The position numbers and the translations under genes were made by a program. 64,000 nucleotides of DNA from Loxodes magnus. Lineage: Eukaryota > Ciliophora > Karyorelictea > Loxodida > Loxodidae. Shown here piece by piece: positions 37,353-50,655 of the stretch; position 1 is the stretch's first letter, and each line of letters opens with the position of its first letter. The notes beneath the pieces are model-generated. The model was not told where the DNA came from, ran no database searches, and saw nothing but the letters and a program-made list of their open reading frames with translations. The stretch covers positions 824,895 through 888,894 of the forward strand of contig CAMPDV010000084.1 in the NCBI GenBank assembly GCA_946699065.1, read 5' to 3'.

Positions 37353-40300
37353 TCTTAAATAAAAGTATACTACCACTCTATTAATTTATTTATCATATTT
37401 AAGTTTACCAAGTGCTTATTCGTATGCTCATAATACCTATTTTTCCTATAGTAAATAATAATTTGATTAGTAAAAGTTTAATATATTATCTATTAATATT
37501 CTATTATCTAGAATATCTTTGCTATGTTTAAATTACTAACTCTAAATTTATAAGTTTTATTACTTTTTATAGTTTAAAATAGTATGTTTACTATAATTTA
37601 TAATTATTTTAAAATTATTATTTAAACAGATACTTTACTAAATGGAGAGAATGTATAGTTTCATTAGTTAAATATTTATTAGTATAAATATAGATAGCTT
37701 TGTTGCTTATAAAAATTAAATAAAAAAGTTAATTATTCATTAATTTTATTCTGCACATTGTTAGAATTAAAAATAGATGATGATTAAGATTTAAAGCATA
37801 TAGCATAAGTAAAAAATCAAAACTAATAAGTTTCATATATTTACTGGCATTATTTAAAATTAAACATTATACAGAAACTAAAACTTTTATGAATGAACAA
37901 GATTAATAAATAGATTATAATCTTTATAAAAATGTCAAAATTATAATAAAGCAAATAACTTGTAAAATTAATTAATTATGATTAACAAATTGTACTATAT
38001 AAAATCAAATTCAAAATTGGAATTTAAACAATCTAAAAATATAAATCAATTCTTAGAAGCAATAGAAGGAGATATAAGCCTCTTCAAAGAATATTAAAAA
38101 GAGAATTAATTTTAATTTCTATTTAAATATAAATTTATTAAACTAATAAAAAGGACTACAAAAATAAAATAATTCAACCTAAATTGTAAAATGACAATTC
38201 CTGAGAGAATTAAGTTTTAATCTTAAAGAGAAAAATATTTTCTTTAAGGAAGTCTCTTTTGGGAATTTTTCTTTAGATAGTTTATTTCTTGATAATTTAG
38301 ATTTTATCCTTTGCTTATTTTACAATAAAATTTTTGTGCAAACAAAAGTTAAACTTATTGTATTTAAAGCTTAAGTTTAGAAATTAATTTTCCGTTAAGT
38401 CTCGAAATTATCTGCAAATGATACAGATTCACTTCAAGGTTTTTGGGTAAAGCTTCTCAAGTTTTCCATTAGTTTTTTTATCATATAAAAAAATCGTAAT
38501 TAGCAAAAATATAAAGTATTTTTTTATTAATTCATAAACTTAAAGTGATTCCTAATTAGATTTAATATCTTGAAGAGAACGCATCCAAAAAATTGCAAGT
38601 GGAATTTAAATTTTATAATATTAATTTTACATAGAAATTTGTATTTGTGTTAAATGCCTTGCAATATATCCTTGTTAAATTATTAAAAGACACTTTAAAA
38701 ATATAACGATTAATGGTTATGCTTTTCAAATTTCCTAATCTAAAAATTATATCTTTTTTTTAATTATACATATTTATTTTTCCATCTGAATTAATATAAT
38801 AATTATTAATAAATTGAAGTTTCTTAAGAATTTTAAATATTTAAATTTTATTTTTATTTTGACTAATTCTACTAAATTTTAGCTTTAATTATTTTTATTA
38901 CTGTAAATTATATATATTATTATCATTATAAAGTGAAGTTTTTTTTAAATAATTCAATTATTTAAGTAAAATCATTTCATTTTAATATAAAAAAATGCTT
39001 ACTTTTTTATCTAGACATTAATATTTTTTTGCGCTAAGAATATTATGTTTAATGAAATTCTTTAATTTTAAATTTTTTTAATTCTATAAATTTTTAAATT
39101 TTTAATCAAATTTTTACCATATTTCTTATTTATATGTAACCGATTAAGAAATAATTAAATTTTTTAAGATTTTCGAAAATAACTGATTTTACTTTCTTTA
39201 ACTATTATTATGTATTGATATCCTAAATTTGCTTACGTATTTTATAATATAATGATAATAACTCGTATATCAGATCTTTAATCATAAAATTAAAAAATTA
39301 ATTTAATAGTTTATTTTTTAATCATTTTTTACTTACTATCTTACTAAAATTGCAAATTATTTAATATATCAGGATTATAACTAAAGACTTGTTTTGCATT
39401 TTTTAAACTAGATGTTGATAGAATGCCTTTTTAGTAAACTATGGATATTTGGAAAAAAATTGTCGAATGAATGAAAAAATATTTAGAAATAATAGTGATT
39501 TAGAATTATTAAGTTATATTGATGCTTAAATTTTTAGATTTAATACAGATTTACTAATTATTTAAAAAAAACTAAATACTAATTAAAAAAAATTAAAAAT
39601 GCTTTTAATTTAAATGGATGCTATAATTTAAAGAAATTGAACAAAAAACTTTGAAACTTACTTCAAATAAAATTTTTTTTATGACTTCAATATTTTAAAG
39701 TTTAAATCTTAAAAACAACTTAAAATTAAAATTTTATATTATTCATACATAAAAATTAGTTTACAAAAGAAAATAAAATTATTTTCTTTAGTTTAAACAG
39801 TAAAATTATTTATTTCCCAAATAAGAAAAAATTTTAAATTACGAAAACTATAAATTTAAAATATAATAATTTTTACTATTTTTCATCGTAATTCTAATAT
39901 TTAATGGAATTTAAAATGCTCTAAGTTTATTTTAAGAAATGTTGGTCACTGTAAAAAAGATACAAGAAAAGTAACTGGTTTATGTTTTAATATGTTAATC
40001 TCTATAAAGGATAAGCTTTATTCAAAATAAAAATAGTATCCCAAAGAAATTAATATTTCTTTGTATTTTACCACATATTATAAAAATTTAATTTTTTAGT
40101 CTTTATATTTTTCTTAATTTATAACATATTAAAAAATAATATCAAGATAGTTTATATTCATAAGTCTGAAAATTATAAATTAATTGTAAAATATTTTAAA
40201 ATTAAAAATAAATAAAGCATAATGAAAAATAAACTAAAAAATCTAATTAATAATGTAAAATAAAATATTATTTTTATTATTAAATTAAAGATATATAATT

Positions 40301-40603
40301 AAAAATGTGTAATTAAAAAGAAAATCATTATATAAGAACATATTTCATTAATTTTTTTTAAATATAGCATCTTATAAGATTTTTTTTTCATTTAAAGAAA
40401 TAAAATGAAAAAGATTGTACTTTTATAATTTACGAATCGAAAAATAAAAAATATTTTTCTAATTAGAATTGAAAATATAAAATTACTAAAAATTTTTAAC
40501 TACATATGACTAAGAGCAAAATTATTGTAAAGATAAAAATAAAATATTGTTCTTTTATAATTATTAAATATCTCTTACATTTTTTTAATTTATTAAAATA
40601 AAA
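37353..40603. other. AT-rich DNA
   Basis: Mirror of 9703-12950, including the diverged repeat near 38985-39080. No gene seen. Confidence 0.4.
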
Positions 40604-41009
40604 TCATTTTAATATAAAGAATTACTTACTTTTTATCTAGATATTAAGATTTTTGGCAATAAAATTATTATATTTAATGAAATTCTAAAGTTTTTCAGAT
40701 TTTTTTTGTTTTTATTCAATTAATTTTTAAATCCTTAATTCTTTAGATATTTTGCCAAGCTTCTCGAATTTTCTATCATATATTGTTTTAACAAAAGAAT
40801 TAATCTTTTAAAAATTTTCCAAATAATTTATTTTACTTCCTTTAATCTTTAATTGTAAAATAATCACAGATTTAATCAGGTTTTTTTAATAATAACTCTT
40901 TATTCAAATTTTTAATAGTAAAATAACTTCTCTTGAGGATATTGTTGTTTGTACTAACTGATCTCAGGAAGTCCAAAATCCAGAGCTTTTTAGAATATTA
41001 TATTTTCAT
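40604..41009 (-). pseudogene. Broken copy of the 9292 ORF
   Basis: ATG (41009) and TGA (40604) are both conserved, but the interval is 406 nt instead of 411, so the frame is lost. Either the arm 1 ORF is not a gene or this copy has decayed. Confidence 0.35.
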
Positions 41010-41529
41010 AAATTCAAAATTATTTTAATTAAGCTTTATTTTTATTGCTTTATTATAAATTTACAAAAATTAAAACAGATTTATTTTTTTAATTTTTGAA
41101 AAGTAAAATTTATAATAAAAGTTAGCATATTATTTTTAATTTTTTAAATAATTTTATAGTACTAAAATTATATATCCATACTCAAATATTAATAGTTAAA
41201 AAATCAAAGTAAAAAGAATTTAAACTTTATATTTTTATTCATTATGAAAACTTTGACTGTAGTTAAGCTAAAATTACTTTAGATTGCTTCATATCTTTTA
41301 AGGTATCAATTCAAATTTCAATGAATTTCGTTTTTTAAATTCATATTCTAAAACTTACTTCATATTCGGCATTTTCTTGATGCTTTCACTCGCCACTATT
41401 TTCTCAAAACTACAAATTACTATTTGAATAGAAGGTTTTTATTGTAATTCACTCTAAATTCACTCCTATTTATATTTAAGATATATACTTACCTTCTTTC
41501 ATACTTAATCATCTTTAAGATCTTGTAAT

Positions 41530-42740
41530 AATTTTGAATATTTTACTTCCTTATCTATTTCTCATATCCTCCTGATATTACTCCTTTTATATCTCCAGTC
41601 AGCACTAATTCGTAAATTTCTCCCTTATGTCCTCGTAAAATTATTAACTTCTCATCTTTTTATAAATTTGATATTTTTATAGTGTTTAATATGATCCAGA
41701 TATTATGAGTTTTTTCGTTATTTAATTCTATTGTTCTTATCAAATTTTGATATCCTTAGAGAATTCGAATCATTAGCCAGTTGAAAATTTTAATATTTTT
41801 AAAGTTTAATCAGAACTTTCCGAGACGATTCCTTTCTGATAATTTTTTACCACTACCGATCTAGCATAATTCATGTATCCCATCAAAGTAATTTTTAAGG
41901 TCACATTCAAAAATTCCCATATTTATATTGTACTAGCATAACTTCCCGAAACGATTTATTTCTTATCCCTCTTTACAGCTTCATTAGCTCGTTCGATCAA
42001 AGTACTCTTATAGAAATCACTCAGAAAATCCCAAATCTTTATAGTCGAACCATTACTTCCTGATGTGATTATTTCTAGTCACTCGTGACTGCTATCGAAT
42101 AAATTCAATCCATATGTTTCAGTAAAGTATCAAGAAATTAGGGCAATTCCAATTACATCTTAGTTTAATTTACTCCATTTAAATTGCAGTTGGTTAGCTT
42201 CCCATTCTTCATATTTCTTAGATTGACCACTTATAAATTTGAGTTTCTTAGATTTCAATCTTGAAAATTTGATTCTCTCAAATTAGCACCTTAGATTCTT
42301 ATTCCTCAAAAATTTTTTGTATAAAGATATAGTTCAAGCATTTTAAGATTGCTATCCAATTTGCAGAAGCTTATTCTACTTTGATATCAGCCTTAGATAA
42401 TTCTATGATATCATTCAATTTTTTTATCAAACCTTAACTTGATAACTGTTTGAATTTAATCAAAATATCTTAATTATTACATATGTTAGAAAAATTTAAA
42501 GGTTTTTCTTGCAAATTAGTATTTTCTAAATCTTTATTTTAAAATTTTTCTAAGAACTTAGCAACATTCTCTACTATTAATAGTGTAAAATCATATTTAA
42601 TTTATTATTTAAAATATTTATTTAATATATCTGTAATATTATAATGTTATGGATTTTAATTCTACACTTTTCCTCAATAAAATTCATAATGATAAAATAA
42701 TTTTAATTGACTGATCTGAAATTTAATTAACATTTACTTC
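41530..42740 (-). pseudogene. Pentapeptide-repeat/WD40 protein, arm 2 copy
   Basis: Mirror of 7570-8770, with the same helical region, pentapeptide run and WD40 blades and the same frame breaks. The TGA in HMDWIYS is also shared. The breaks therefore predate the inverted duplication, unless the first is an intron. Confidence 0.65.
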
Positions 42741-43907
42741 TTCATTTTTAACTTAGTTATATTTCTAAATCATTAAATTTATCTGCTCGTATTAATATTT
42801 AATTATATGTAATAATGCTACTATTTTTTCTTATTACTATCTAGTTTATGATGGTAAATGTAATGTTTTTTCTAAATTTTAAATTATTTCTTCGATTTTT
42901 CTTATATTATTTTATAATTGCCCTCTAATATTATTTGTGGTTTGAAGAACATACTTAATTGATGATATTAGAAGAGAGTTTTTAGATAATCACTAAACTT
43001 TAATGAAGTTAATTTACTATATCTTTTATTATTTTAATATTTGCAAATAATTCTATAAATTTTCATTTAGCTTTGCTTTTTATTGAAGCTCATTTTGCTC
43101 TTCTCAAATTTTCAGTTGAAATCTTGTCTTTTAACTCAGATATTTAGCCTTTAAATATTTACTAATGTGTTTTACAAAATATTTTTTTAGCGACATAAGG
43201 CCAATTTTAATACACTTTGAACACATTAAGCAATTACATTGAAGTATATTAGGAATTCTTTTCTAAGGACCAAATTATTTTTTACGACTTTTATAATTTT
43301 ACTAATCCATTTATTAAACTAAAACAAGCTTATAGATTTTTATTAATTATATTATAAATTAAAATTAAAGAGAATTTGTTTAAATGAGAGCAAAGTGAAA
43401 TTAAATAATAATAAATTGTTAAAATAAGTATTATTTAATGCTTATAGCTAAGCAGTTTATTAAGCTCTTATTTATATTTAATTTATTTATTTTTTACATT
43501 TAAATATTTTAATTTTATTCTTATCTTAAAAATTAATTCAAATTTTATATTTTTTAATGTCTATATTTTGGTAATATTTCTATATAATAATAGCAATATA
43601 GAGATATAGTGATACCACCTTGGTAAATACTTAAAGTAATTGAAAATCATTTCCTTTACTAAATACTTCGCTAGTCTTCCTCAGTTTTGTACTATATCAT
43701 GAAAATTCTACTTGTTTCTTTTCACCTATTTTGATTTAGATATTTAACTGAAATGGAAACTATTTTCGAATATTTATTAATACTGACTTATAAAGATTTT
43801 TACAAACATAGCAAGCAAATCTTTTCAATTAAGTATTTTAAATCTTTAAATATTATCCTTAGGAATAATAAGCAGTTTACAATTAATTAATTATAAACTT
43901 TAAAATT

Positions 43908-44200
43908 TCTTTTCGAGGGACTGGAAACTCCTTTCCAGCTAGACGACTCAGGGCACTCTCTCAATGCATATAGAGAGGATATCCTGTTGCTTAATTCAAT
44001 AAGCATCAGTCAGGTGTTCCATAACTAGGAGCCGACAGTCTTCAAGTTGTTAGCAAGAGTGGATAATCGGAAAGATTTTGTTTTCCTGCTAAGAATGACT
44101 TTAACCATGGACCTTCTCAGTGGGTAGGAACTTGACCTTATCCAAAATGCTAAAAGGTTTTATGAGAATCAACTTCAATTCCCATCATCTTTTTAATTAT
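43908..44200 (+). CDS. Unrecognised coding fragment, arm 2 copy
   Basis: Mirror of 6100-6395. Reads EGLETPFQLDDSGHSLNAYR, then KLLARVDNRKDFVFLLRMTL and LLSGQELDLIQNAKRFYENQ. GGG stands where arm 1 has TGA. Several differences between the arms change amino acids, so it is probably not under strong constraint. Confidence 0.42.
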
Positions 44201-44285
44201 CTAATTTTTAAATAATTCGTACATAATTTTAATATAACTATACATATAATAAAAATTTTTAAAATTACATAGTAAACTCTTAATT

Positions 44286-45205
44286 TTACTATTATTTAAT
44301 AATGATAATGAAATTAAAATGTTCAACAGTGCCAATCTGGACACTGTTTAAAATAAGTTGTTTTATCAGCAATACTACTCATCATTTTTAACTTTCTAAT
44401 GAAATTATCTTCGCTAAGGTCTTCTCAATTTCTTTGATTTCTTATTCTTATTATTTCAAAAGGTACTTCACATCATTTTCTTCTGTAAATATCTCCATGC
44501 TAGTTGCAATAGAGCCTCTAGTATTTTTCTTATTCTTTACGCCAAAATTTTTTCTTGAAATTCTAAAATTTTTAGCAATTCTTGTACAAATGTCACTTAC
44601 TATTACAGTAGTAGCATTTCTTCCTTACTTATCTGATTGGTTTTCGATTTATAACCTCTTTTTATTCTAATTCCATCTAATTTGTCTAATTAGTTATGTT
44701 GTGCTAATATTCTTTTGCTTAATAAACTCCAACTCTTGTTTTTATATGATATTTCCAAGCCTTGCTGTTTCTTATCTATGTTCAGTTTAAATGTTCGAAT
44801 ATGCTTGGAGTTCCCTTTCTTGATTAATAATTCTAATCTCTAAGTTATCTTATCCAAGCGATAATAAGTTTCTTAGTTCTTAATTTTCCTACTTAACCCC
44901 TTTAATCTCTTCCTAGAGATTGGATATTTCAAATACTAACTGTTAAATATTGATTTCCTTTTTAATTATCTTTGATGGAAGTTCTTTTCCTGTTATTATA
45001 TTAGATTCCTTTCTTTTTATTACTTTAGAGGGTGTTTATTATAGTTATTAGGTTCTTTATTAGTTTTGTAAGTGGGGAGAAGAAGACTCTTGATACTTTT
45101 TTTATGCCTGCTTTTTCTCTAGAGCTTTTTTCTCTTCTTTGCTCAAGAAAAAGCAGGGAACAAGATTTTAAGACTCCATTTTTTTTAATTACTATTATTT
45201 AATAA
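44286..45205 (-). mobile_element. ORF1-only retroelement, arm 2 copy
   Basis: Mirror of 5091-6011 with the same 17-bp direct repeats at 44286-44302 and 45189-45205, and the hairpin acagtg...cactgt near 44330-44350. The ORF starts at 45179 on the minus strand. Its knuckle carries the same TGA. The plus-strand standard-code ORF is a shadow. Confidence 0.72.
44474..45179 (-). CDS. Coiled-coil zinc-knuckle protein (ORF1-like), arm 2 copy
   Basis: Counterpart of 5117-5824: same start, coiled coil and CCHC knuckle, here CYYCNSK-x-HLYKNC (x = TGA). The second knuckle Cys-position neighbour has changed (Cys to Tyr after His-Leu). I did not check every codon for frame. Confidence 0.55.
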
Positions 45206-46393
45206 TAAATAAAAAAGATATTAAGTTTGAAGATAAATTAAATTTCTCAATAAATCTGTTAAAGCAATGCCATATTTCTTATTTCTAGATTAATTTACCA
45301 AATAATAAATCTATTTGTAGTTTAATTTGAGCATCAATTTTTGCATCTATGGCTTTTGGATTACAATATTTTGATATTAACTGTAATATTTTTGCTCTTA
45401 AATTCTTGCACAACTTTAATTGATCTCTTATAAAATTAATTTTTTGTCTTATATATTTGTATGTTAGAATTTTTTTAATTATAATTCCTCTTATTTCTGT
45501 TTATCTTATAAAAGGATTGTTTTTAAGAGTTAAGTTTTTATCTTTAAATAATCTAGCAATTTTTCAGCTTTTTTCAGACATTATGAAAACATATAATTAC
45601 AATCTTTAAAACATCAATAAAATAGATAAATGAACAAAAATAATAACTATTTTTAATTAGAAAATGAATATTAAAACATTTTAATTTAATTTCTTGATAA
45701 GATCCTTTAAATTAAAATAAGTGCTTAATCTTTTAAAAATCATATTTATTAAACCACTTTAAATATTATTATGTTTATGAATATTTAGTATCTTAAATTA
45801 AAAATACTATATTTTATATTAAAGCAAACATTTATTAAAGGAATGCTTAAATTATAAATTAGTTGTCTAATAATTTAGAATAAAACAAAAATAGCTCATT
45901 TTTAAGATAATTTATGAAATTTTGGGATATTAGCATTATCGGCTTAGTAAAAACTTTGATTTTTATTATGCTTTATATGTTTCTTTTTATATTGTACGAA
46001 ATATTTCCCATTTTTTATAGATATAATTATAATAGTTATTAAATTACACTTTTTATATTATTTTAATTAATACAAAAAATTAAAGCTTTTCTTTTAACCT
46101 TTTTTGATATAATGAAAACTATATTGATTTCTTAATTATTTACACTTTCATTTTGGTAATTCTTATTATTTAATATTAGAATATAATTTTATTCTTATTT
46201 TAGATGAATATAAGATAATTTAAAAGAAAATGAAGATTTTTATAATTTTGCATATATTCAAATTATTTATATAGTTTGCAAACAAATGTTTTTATATGAT
46301 AAATAATCAATCAATTTTTTTTAAGTTTTCAACTTTAATAAAATACCTTCATTAAGAATTCAAATTTTTAGATTAATAAATAATAATAATAAT

Positions 46394-47195
46394 GTAAACT
46401 AAAATGTTAAGAGTTTTGGAGTTCTTCGGGATTCCAACCGATTTCGCTCCGCCTTTTTTTTAACGTGGATGTATACCACGGCCTTTTTTTGAATGTGGGT
46501 GGCTACCACAATGAATTTTCCATGTTACCACTAAATAATTTCTATTTGTAAATTCCTGAGTCGGTTATTCAAAGTTTGTTTAACATCCTTCATGTTTTTA
46601 TTTCTTCTCTTTTTTTCAATTTTTATCATTTTTAACAATTTTTTAATAAGTGATATTTCGACTTACAACATCAACAATTTTTTGTCTATTTTTTTTTATT
46701 CAACTAAGGCAAAACTAATTTTTCTATTTGTTCTATTCTTTTAATTAAACTTTTATCAACATTTTATTCTTTATTTATTTCTTAATCTTTTGCTTAAGAA
46801 GGGAGGACTTCAATACTCATGTTTACCCCTTGTTTGAAATTATTTTAAGACTGAGTATAGAGCTATTGTTCTGTCACAATATTGTTTTATATAAGCTATT
46901 TCCTAAGAATTAATAGTTCGTTATTTTGATCCTCAATGTTATTCATAAGCTCTCTAATTCTTTCTCCTTGATTATATGTTTCTTCTTCATATTTAGAAAT
47001 TAATTTTTTCATCTTTTCCATTTCAATTGAAAGCGAAGTGCTCTCATTAACTTGTCCAACCATTACTTTGCCTTCTGAAGAGGAGCTTGATAAGTGTTCC
47101 ATTGATTTCTACTTCTTCTCTAGTTCTTTGTTAGCTCTTCTTCTTGCGTTCCTTGCCTAATTTTTAGATAGTCGAATATTCTATTCCATTTCCAT
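46394..47195 (-). CDS. Coiled-coil zinc-knuckle protein (ORF1-like)
   Basis: Starts MEMEQNIRLSKNQARN. Basic N-terminus, Ser-rich segment (SSSSSEGKVMVGQ), heptad-rich coiled coil (residues about 65-110, EMEKMKKLISKYEEE) and a CCHC knuckle NC-x-CCKSKYHLLKNC (x = TGA, about residue 183). If TGA is Trp the frame runs on through KTWRMLNKLWIT and IYKQKLF to the (TTA)n tail; those segments are conserved in the gene at 59708. Ending at the first TGA would remove the knuckle. The most intact knuckle in the window. Confidence 0.72.
46426..46510 (-). ncRNA. Three conserved 3' hairpins of the retroelement
   Basis: On the minus strand: TGTGG/CCACA (46506-46510 with 46494-46498), CGTGG/CCACG (46486-46490 with 46474-46478), and TCGG-TTGGAATC-CCGA (46441-46426). 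The element at 59708-60545 has the same three in the same order with compensated stems (AGTGG/CCACT, CGTGG/CCACG, CTGG/CCAG). Likely the RNA signal recognised for retrotransposition; it overlaps the read-through ORF. Confidence 0.6.
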
Positions 47196-47499
47196 TTTTT
47201 TTTTTTTAGATTAATAAATAAAATCGATTTTTTACATGCACAGTAGATATACTTAAGTTTCTTATAATCAGAAAGTTTATTTTTAAAACTATTCCTTTAA
47301 AATTACGAAATTAAAAAAATTTTAAAGAGAAACAATACTTAATATAGTAATTTTTCTTAAAAAATCGTTTTTCTCTCCTAAATTAACTTCTTTCGCAAAC
47401 TAAAAGCAGATAAATTGCTCATAGTAAGCTCTTTTCAAGGCACTTTTGCTAATCTTTTTAAATTTTTAATGTTTTTCTTATTATTATATTATTTATCAT

Positions 47500-47975
47500 A
47501 TTGCTTTGTTCATTGTTCGAAGGTGACCAACAAGGTCTTCTTCATCAGAGGTTGGGGAAGTTAAGTACCCATAATCGACTTTATGTCTTCCTCTGCTTTG
47601 GTTTGGCCTCGAGACATAAGATTCTTAGACCTTCGGCACTGGCTTAGTTTAGATTTAATTCTGGAACGAAAAAGAAATAATATTGCGAGCTTCATCAGAG
47701 GTGTGGAATTTAAGTACCCATAATTGACACATGTCGTCCTCTGCTTTGGTGATGCAATGAGACACAATCCTGCCATGTCCTTGGACCTCCAACAAGTAGA
47801 TAAAATTACGAATATTCTTAAACTATATCAGTATTGAACAAAGTTTATCATTATCTGATAATTTTATCAGTAACAAACATTCTTGTCAGTATGAAACATT
47901 TTTTAAAGAGCTGCGCACTAATGAGAGTGCTACGCGCTCTATAATCAAATTTATTTATTCATTTATTTATAATAA
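47500..47975 (-). repeat. Hairpin-headed repeat, copy 3, with internal duplication
   Basis: Mirror of 3262-3630. The GC-rich end is partly duplicated: the segment around ccaaagcagagga...gggtactta...cctctgatgaag occurs twice (near 47700-47760 and 47540-47610), with about 90 bp between them. That intervening part reads on the minus strand as TKPVPKVQESYVSRPNQSRG, so this half of the repeat may come from a protein gene with internal repeats. Confidence 0.65.
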
Positions 47976-49583
47976 AACGGTATTTTTAAACTTGATTAAT
48001 AAGTTTTTATTTGTATATTTGATATAGTTAGGTTAGATATAATATTTTGATCCTTGTTTAATTAATTTTTTGAATTCTTTGCAGATTGGCTTAAAATTTA
48101 TTATTACAGATGCATTACCTAATTTTTTCTATTTGACTGTTCATATTTTTATAAATGGATTTTTAAATTCCTTTTAGATTAGTTTTTTAACAATTCATAA
48201 TACCTATTATAAACGGTAAGCACTCTTATAGAGGTTTTTTTTACTAATTTATTTCTTCCTAAAATTTTCATTTTTTTTTTAATCTTTACTTCTTAAAAGT
48301 CATTTAAAAATTTTTTCAAATCTTTTAAAATTCTATCCCTTTAAGAAAAGGATTTATCCACCCCGAAAATATTTTGTAGCGTATAACTCAGAGCGAAAGA
48401 AGAATAATTTTTTCACGATTTCATGGTTTATTTTATTATATCTCCTTTTTTCTTGAGATCCTTTTCTTTTAAGTAAATTCTATAACATTAAAAATTTTTA
48501 AAGCGAATTTTTTAATTTACTCGAAAAGAAGTTCAAAATCAAAAATTATATTTTTTCAAAAGCATAAATAATAATTTTTTTATCATTTCAAAAATAATTT
48601 ACCTTAACAAATTTTTTTTCTTTAAATAAAAAAGCAAATAAATTTTGTTAAAAATTTTTAAAATAAAAAAATTTTCCTAACAAAAGAAAGGCTTTTTATT
48701 TTACAAAATTCCATTTCGACAAAAAAAATTTCAAAATTCCACTTAAAATTTTTTTTTTAATTCATATTTTTTCTCAAAAATCTTTTATATTTTTAATTTT
48801 TTCTTGAAATTTTATTCCTATTTAGGATTTTTATCCCGAAATCAAAAAATTTATTCCGTCCCAGAAAGCTTTGGTAGTATAAAACGCTGAATAAAAAACA
48901 AATTTTTCATTTTCATGAAATTCATGCTCTAAACCTGAAAGATAAAAACTTACCATCAGAAAATTTTTTCCAAATCGGAAACGAAAAATGTTAAACTTAA
49001 ATATTAAAATTTTATAATCATAATTAATAATTAATTATAATTAATACCAATTAATAATAATTAATAATATTAAATAATAATAAATATTAATAATAAATAA
49101 AATTACAAATAATCAAAAATAAAATTTAATTTTAAATAAAATAAAATACTAATTAAAATTTTTTATTAATAATCAAGATTATAAACCAACTTTGCCCTTA
49201 TAAATAATAACTACTTCACAAAAAAAATTAAAATTTATACTCAACTTGAAATTTTTACAAAATCTAAAAATAAATCTATAAAATTTTATAGAATAAAATT
49301 AAACTTAAACTTATTTTACTTCTTCATTTAACAAAATTATATTTTTAATATTTTTAAACATAGACACTTTAAATCAACATACCTCACTAATTTCTATAAT
49401 CTATATTACTCAACCTTTTTTTTAACCAAGAATATTTAAGAATATAACAAATTTTAAATAAATATATAAAGCAAACACTTCATATAACTACAAACATTAT
49501 TACCATTCAACATTCATTTAAATGCATTACCAATATCTTATATCTTTAATTGTAAAATTTAATTAAGTCAAATCATAAGTTAC
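47976..49583. other. AT-rich spacer
   Basis: Mirror of 1641-3261. No gene seen. Confidence 0.45.
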
Positions 49584-50655
49584 TCAACCAGAAATCCTCC
49601 ACTTTCTTATCGTCTTGTCCCATCCTCCCGATACCAACCATTTATTATCAGTACTCAATGCCATAGAAGATATGAAATTTGTATGCCCTTATAAAGTCTA
49701 TATACAATCACCCTTATCAAAGTTCCAAATCTTGATTGTTTTATCCCATGAACCAGAAAATATAACACTTGAATCAGCACTTAACTGAATACTTGATATA
49801 ACGTCTACGTGCCCTTGAAGAGTACGAATACACTAACTAGAAGAGAAGTCCCATATCTTAATAGTACTGTCCCAAGAACCAGATATTATATACCTATTAT
49901 CCTTAGACACTATCACCGATAAAACAGAACCTGAATGCCCAGTAAGAGTTCCCACAAGCTGATCAGTCTAGAAATCCCAGATCTTTATAGTGTTATCACT
50001 AGATCCCGATATAATATATCTAGAATCATAGGAGATTATTACCGAGTAAATGTCATCAGTATGTCCCGTTATAGTTCTTTGGAGATCACCATTGTGGAAA
50101 TTTCAGATCTTTATGGTTTTGTCACCAGATGCCGATATAATATATTTAGAGTCAGGGGAGATTACTACTGATCTAACGAAGGAAGTATGCCCCGTTATAG
50201 TTCTTATGAGAGCACCAGTCTATAAGTTTCAGATCTTTATGGTTTTGTCAGAAGATCCTGAGACTATATAACTAGAGTCAGGGAAGATTATTACCGAGTA
50301 AATTGTATTAGTATGTCCCGTTATAGTTCTTAGGAGAGCACTTGTCTGGAAATTCCAGATCTTTATCGAATATTCAGGAGTTCCAGAACCTGATACAATT
50401 CAATTCAGGTCACTTGATATAGCTACCGATCAAACACGTGAAGTGTGACCAGTAAGGATTTCATCTAAAAAATATTAAAGAAATACCTTTACTTTGGTTA
50501 TAACTGATCTTGTTTATTAACTTTTAGTAGCATAAGTTAGGCAGAATTTCATACTTAAAATGAAGTAGAGATACTTTCCCTAAAATGTGGTTTCTCGCTC
50601 TTAAGAGTTTTCTTAAAAAAATACTTTTAGTAAATTGCTTTTCTTTTTTCTCCAT
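49584..50655 (-). CDS. WD40-repeat protein, intact under TAR=Gln, TGA=Trp
   Basis: Arm 2 counterpart of 590-1640. The same 28-nt intron (minus strand, near 50465-50492) joins exon 1 to the first GH of the propeller. Removing it leaves 1044 nt (347 aa plus stop). It is 21 nt longer than arm 1, retaining LRTITGH between the first two blades, so it is the more complete copy. It shares the four in-frame TGA codons at Trp positions. Two arms both keeping frame despite indels argues that the gene is or was recently used. The plus-strand standard-code ORFs are shadows. Confidence 0.8.

Larger units (their letters stand above)
46365..47220 (-). mobile_element. Recent ORF1-only retroelement insertion with TSD
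   Basis: An 18-bp identical repeat (tttttagattaataaata) lies at 46365-46382 and 47203-47220. Arm 1 (near 3915-3935) and the third copy (near 25200) have the uninterrupted empty site. On the minus strand the unit is A13-ATGG, an ORF1 gene, three hairpins and a (TTA)n tail. It accounts for most of the extra length of arm 2, so it inserted after the inverted duplication. Confidence 0.85.
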
